Assembly (NCBI RefSeq): GCF_013170825.1 | Contig: NZ_CP033365.1 | Coordinates: 2,678,001 to 2,742,000, forward strand | Length of the DNA stretch: 64,000 nt | Direction: 5' to 3' | Origin: Mesorhizobium sp. NZP2298 | GTDB taxonomy: Bacteria; Pseudomonadota; Alphaproteobacteria; Rhizobiales; Rhizobiaceae | Shown here: positions 62,652 to 64,000 of the stretch, one piece after another | How positions within the stretch are numbered: the stretch's first letter is position 1 | Layout of the letters: every line of letters starts with the position of its first letter | Made by a program: the position numbers and the translations under genes | Notes under the pieces: model-generated | Told to the model about the DNA's origin: nothing | What the model saw: only the letters and a program-made list of their open reading frames with translations | The model's database searches: none

Positions 62652-63493
62652 GAAGACACCTGTGCGTAGCCGTTCTTGATCACGATGTTGCCGGCGGAGT
62701 CCGAGGCTTCGAAGCCGACAAGCCCGTCCTGTCCGGCCCAGTGGTCGACGGCGATCGATTGGCCGGGCGTCAGGAAAAGCGGATGGGCGAAGCGGCAGCC
62801 GAGCCGCTTCAGCCTCGGCGTCTGCCCGCCACAATGGTCGTCGACGACCGCGCGGGCGGCGAAGGACAAGGTGCACATTCCGTGCACGATCGGTGCCGGA
62901 AATCCGGCCTTGGCCGCGACGGCCGGATCGATCGTGTAGGCGGAATAATCACGCGCCGCATCGGCATAGCGGCGGGTCTGGTCGGGCGTCAGGCCGTATC
63001 GCGCCGAGGCCCCTTGCGTCCTTGCGATCACCGGTCGCGCAGGCGGCGTCTCGCCATGCACCGCATCGGAAGGTTCTCCACGGACAAGGCAGGTGCTGTA
63101 CTGGGTACAGACCGCCTTGCCGTCATGCGTCACGGTTTCGGAACGAATGACGAAGGTGGTGCCGGCACGGGTGCCGCGCACGTTCGTCAGCGTCGAGGCG
63201 GTGAACAGCCGCTGTCCGGGCACGATCGGCGCATGAAAGAAGAAATCGTGCTCGCCGTGCAGGACGAAGTCGCTGGTCAGCTTGTCCAGCACCTCGACCA
63301 TGCTTTGCATGACGGGCACATGGGAGAAAACGGGCGGCGCGAATTCACCTGCCAGATGCCGCCGGTTTTCGTCATCGACCGAGCGTGCGAACTGCGCCAG
63401 CCTGTGGCTGCTGGTACGGAACTCCTCGGAGTCACGTGACATGCCTATGGGCGGAGCCTTGGTGTTGAGGTGCCCCGGGGAGCCTGAATTCAT
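62648..63493 (-). CDS. Double-hotdog MaoC-type hydratase with altered catalytic motif
   Basis: 281 residues from ATG 63493 (ATGA overlap with the SDR stop). An N-terminal FAS1-like hotdog (about 20-145, FSHVPVMQSMVEVLD, FFFHAPIVPGQRLF) is fused to a MaoC hotdog (about 155-281, AAKAGFPAPIVHGMCT). The place of the GDxNPLHxD active motif is occupied by RDYSAYTID, so Asp is kept but the His is apparently Thr. It may be a hydratase of altered mechanism or substrate, or a regulatory or binding partner. A second, canonical hydratase pair is in the same operon. Confidence 0.8.
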   Translation of the reverse strand: MNSGSPGHLNTKAPPIGMSRDSEEFRTSSHRLAQFARSVDDENRRHLAGEFAPPVFSHVPVMQSMVEVLDKLTSDFVLHGEHDFFFHAPIVPGQRLFTASTLTNVRGTRAGTTFVIRSETVTHDGKAVCTQYSTCLVRGEPSDAVHGETPPARPVIARTQGASARYGLTPDQTRRYADAARDYSAYTIDPAVAAKAGFPAPIVHGMCTLSFAARAVVDDHCGGQTPRLKRLGCRFAHPLFLTPGQSIAVDHWAGQDGLVGFEASDSAGNIVIKNGYAQVSS

Positions 63494-64000
63494 AACGGGA
63501 GTCCTTCGACGAAATCACCCAGTTGCGGAAGCTTGGGTAGTCTGTGGTTCAACGCCTTCTCGACATCCTCGATCTGCCAGCGCCCATCCGTGCGCAGATC
63601 GATCTCGATGGCGCTTGGCGCGATCACCTCGATACGATTGCCATAGGCCTGAAAAACCTGTCCGGTCGCTGGACAGTCTTCCAGCGCAAGCCAGCAGATC
63701 AGTGGCGAAACATTGTCGGGCGAAAAGACGTCGAACACACCGTCTGGCGGCGCTTGCAGCGATGTCTCGATGCGCGTGCGGGCCGAAGGGGAAACGGCGT
63801 TGGAGCGCACGCCGTATTTGATGCCTTCAAGCGCAAGCGTGCGCGACAGGCCGATTACCGCGAGCTTCGCCGACGCATAGTTTGCCTGGCCGAAACTCCC
63901 GACCAGCCCGGCGAGGGAGGTCGTGTGCACGATCGACGCGGCGACCTGTCTGCCGGCCTTGGTCTCGTTGCGCCAATATTCCATGGCGTGGCGCGCCGGC
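63490..64000 (-). CDS. Short-chain dehydrogenase, C-terminal part (5' end outside window)
   Basis: The frame is open through the right edge of the window; 170 residues are visible. IVHTTSLAGLVGSFGQ holds the catalytic Ser, NYASAKLAV the Tyr-x3-Lys pair, and VRSNAVSPSARTRIET the NAVSP box. The layout is that of the multifunctional 17beta-HSD4/peroxisomal 3-hydroxyacyl-CoA dehydrogenase SDRs. Its gene is the most upstream member of the operon seen here and fits oxidation of the hydroxyacyl-CoA made by the hydratases. The cofactor-binding end is missing. Confidence 0.85.
   Translation of the reverse strand, partial: PARHAMEYWRNETKAGRQVAASIVHTTSLAGLVGSFGQANYASAKLAVIGLSRTLALEGIKYGVRSNAVSPSARTRIETSLQAPPDGVFDVFSPDNVSPLICWLALEDCPATGQVFQAYGNRIEVIAPSAIEIDLRTDGRWQIEDVEKALNHRLPKLPQLGDFVEGLPL

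Noticed and set aside
1..64000. CRISPR arrays, rRNA, tRNA, intact transposons or plasmid origins
   Set aside because: Looked for and not seen. The only repeats with regular structure are the rhizobial palindromes at 9020-9220 and the four GTGTCGACAC sites.

Overview
The window is a 64-kb piece of a high-GC alphaproteobacterial replicon, most likely from the order Rhizobiales (Mesorhizobium/Phyllobacteriaceae-like). This rests on the rhizobial mosaic palindromes at 9020-9220, the DUF3300-DUF2950 gene pair, the density of ABC importers with LysR/GntR regulators, and the overall coding style. No rRNA, tRNA, CRISPR array or intact transposon was seen. The only sign of mobile DNA is a C-terminal scrap of a tyrosine recombinase at 7346-7495.

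Layout. (1) 1-6421, plus strand: envelope genes. These are the tail of a DUF1254/DUF1214 protein, a DUF3300 protein, a DUF2950 protein, and a tight run of a betaine-type binding protein, an L,D-transpeptidase, a small lipoprotein and an MltF-like lytic transglycosylase. A Crp/Fnr regulator follows. (2) 7.3-10.0 kb, minus strand: recombinase remnant, a polar amino-acid ABC importer (two permeases, one binding protein, no ATPase) and a repeat element. (3) 10.4-20 kb: amino-acid/amide catabolism, with an amidase, LysR, class V aminotransferase fold enzyme, ornithine cyclodeaminase family protein, DAO-family oxidase, RidA and a complete polar amino-acid importer. (4) 20.0-25.2 kb: LysR divergent from a cystathionine beta-lyase-like enzyme, an M20 dipeptidase and an aspartase.

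(5) 25.6-46.1 kb: a 21-gene catabolic island. It holds a branched-chain-type importer, a DAO oxidase, a GntR/FCD regulator, imine/alcohol/acyl dehydrogenases, a thiamine-dependent E1alpha-E1beta-E2 complex lacking E3, a fused glutamate-mutase-like B12 protein, an aspartate-dehydrogenase-like enzyme, hydrolases, a cupin and a flavoprotein. One palindrome, GTGTCGACAC, occurs in exactly the four control regions that together serve every transcription unit of the island. This makes it a predicted single GntR regulon, and it is the main discovery candidate of the window.

(6) 46.4-54.1 kb, minus strand: an M81 (MlrC-type) metallopeptidase with a complete dipeptide/oligopeptide importer and an unfamiliar HTH regulator. 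(7) 54.3-64.0 kb, minus strand, running off the window: an eleven-gene translationally coupled operon. It pairs a spermidine/putrescine-type importer and an amidohydrolase with CoA chemistry (acyl-CoA ligase, an SDR, two different MaoC-type hydratase systems, a GNAT). The whole window reads as a set of scavenging and catabolism modules for amino acids, peptides, amides and unknown carboxylates, each with its own importer.
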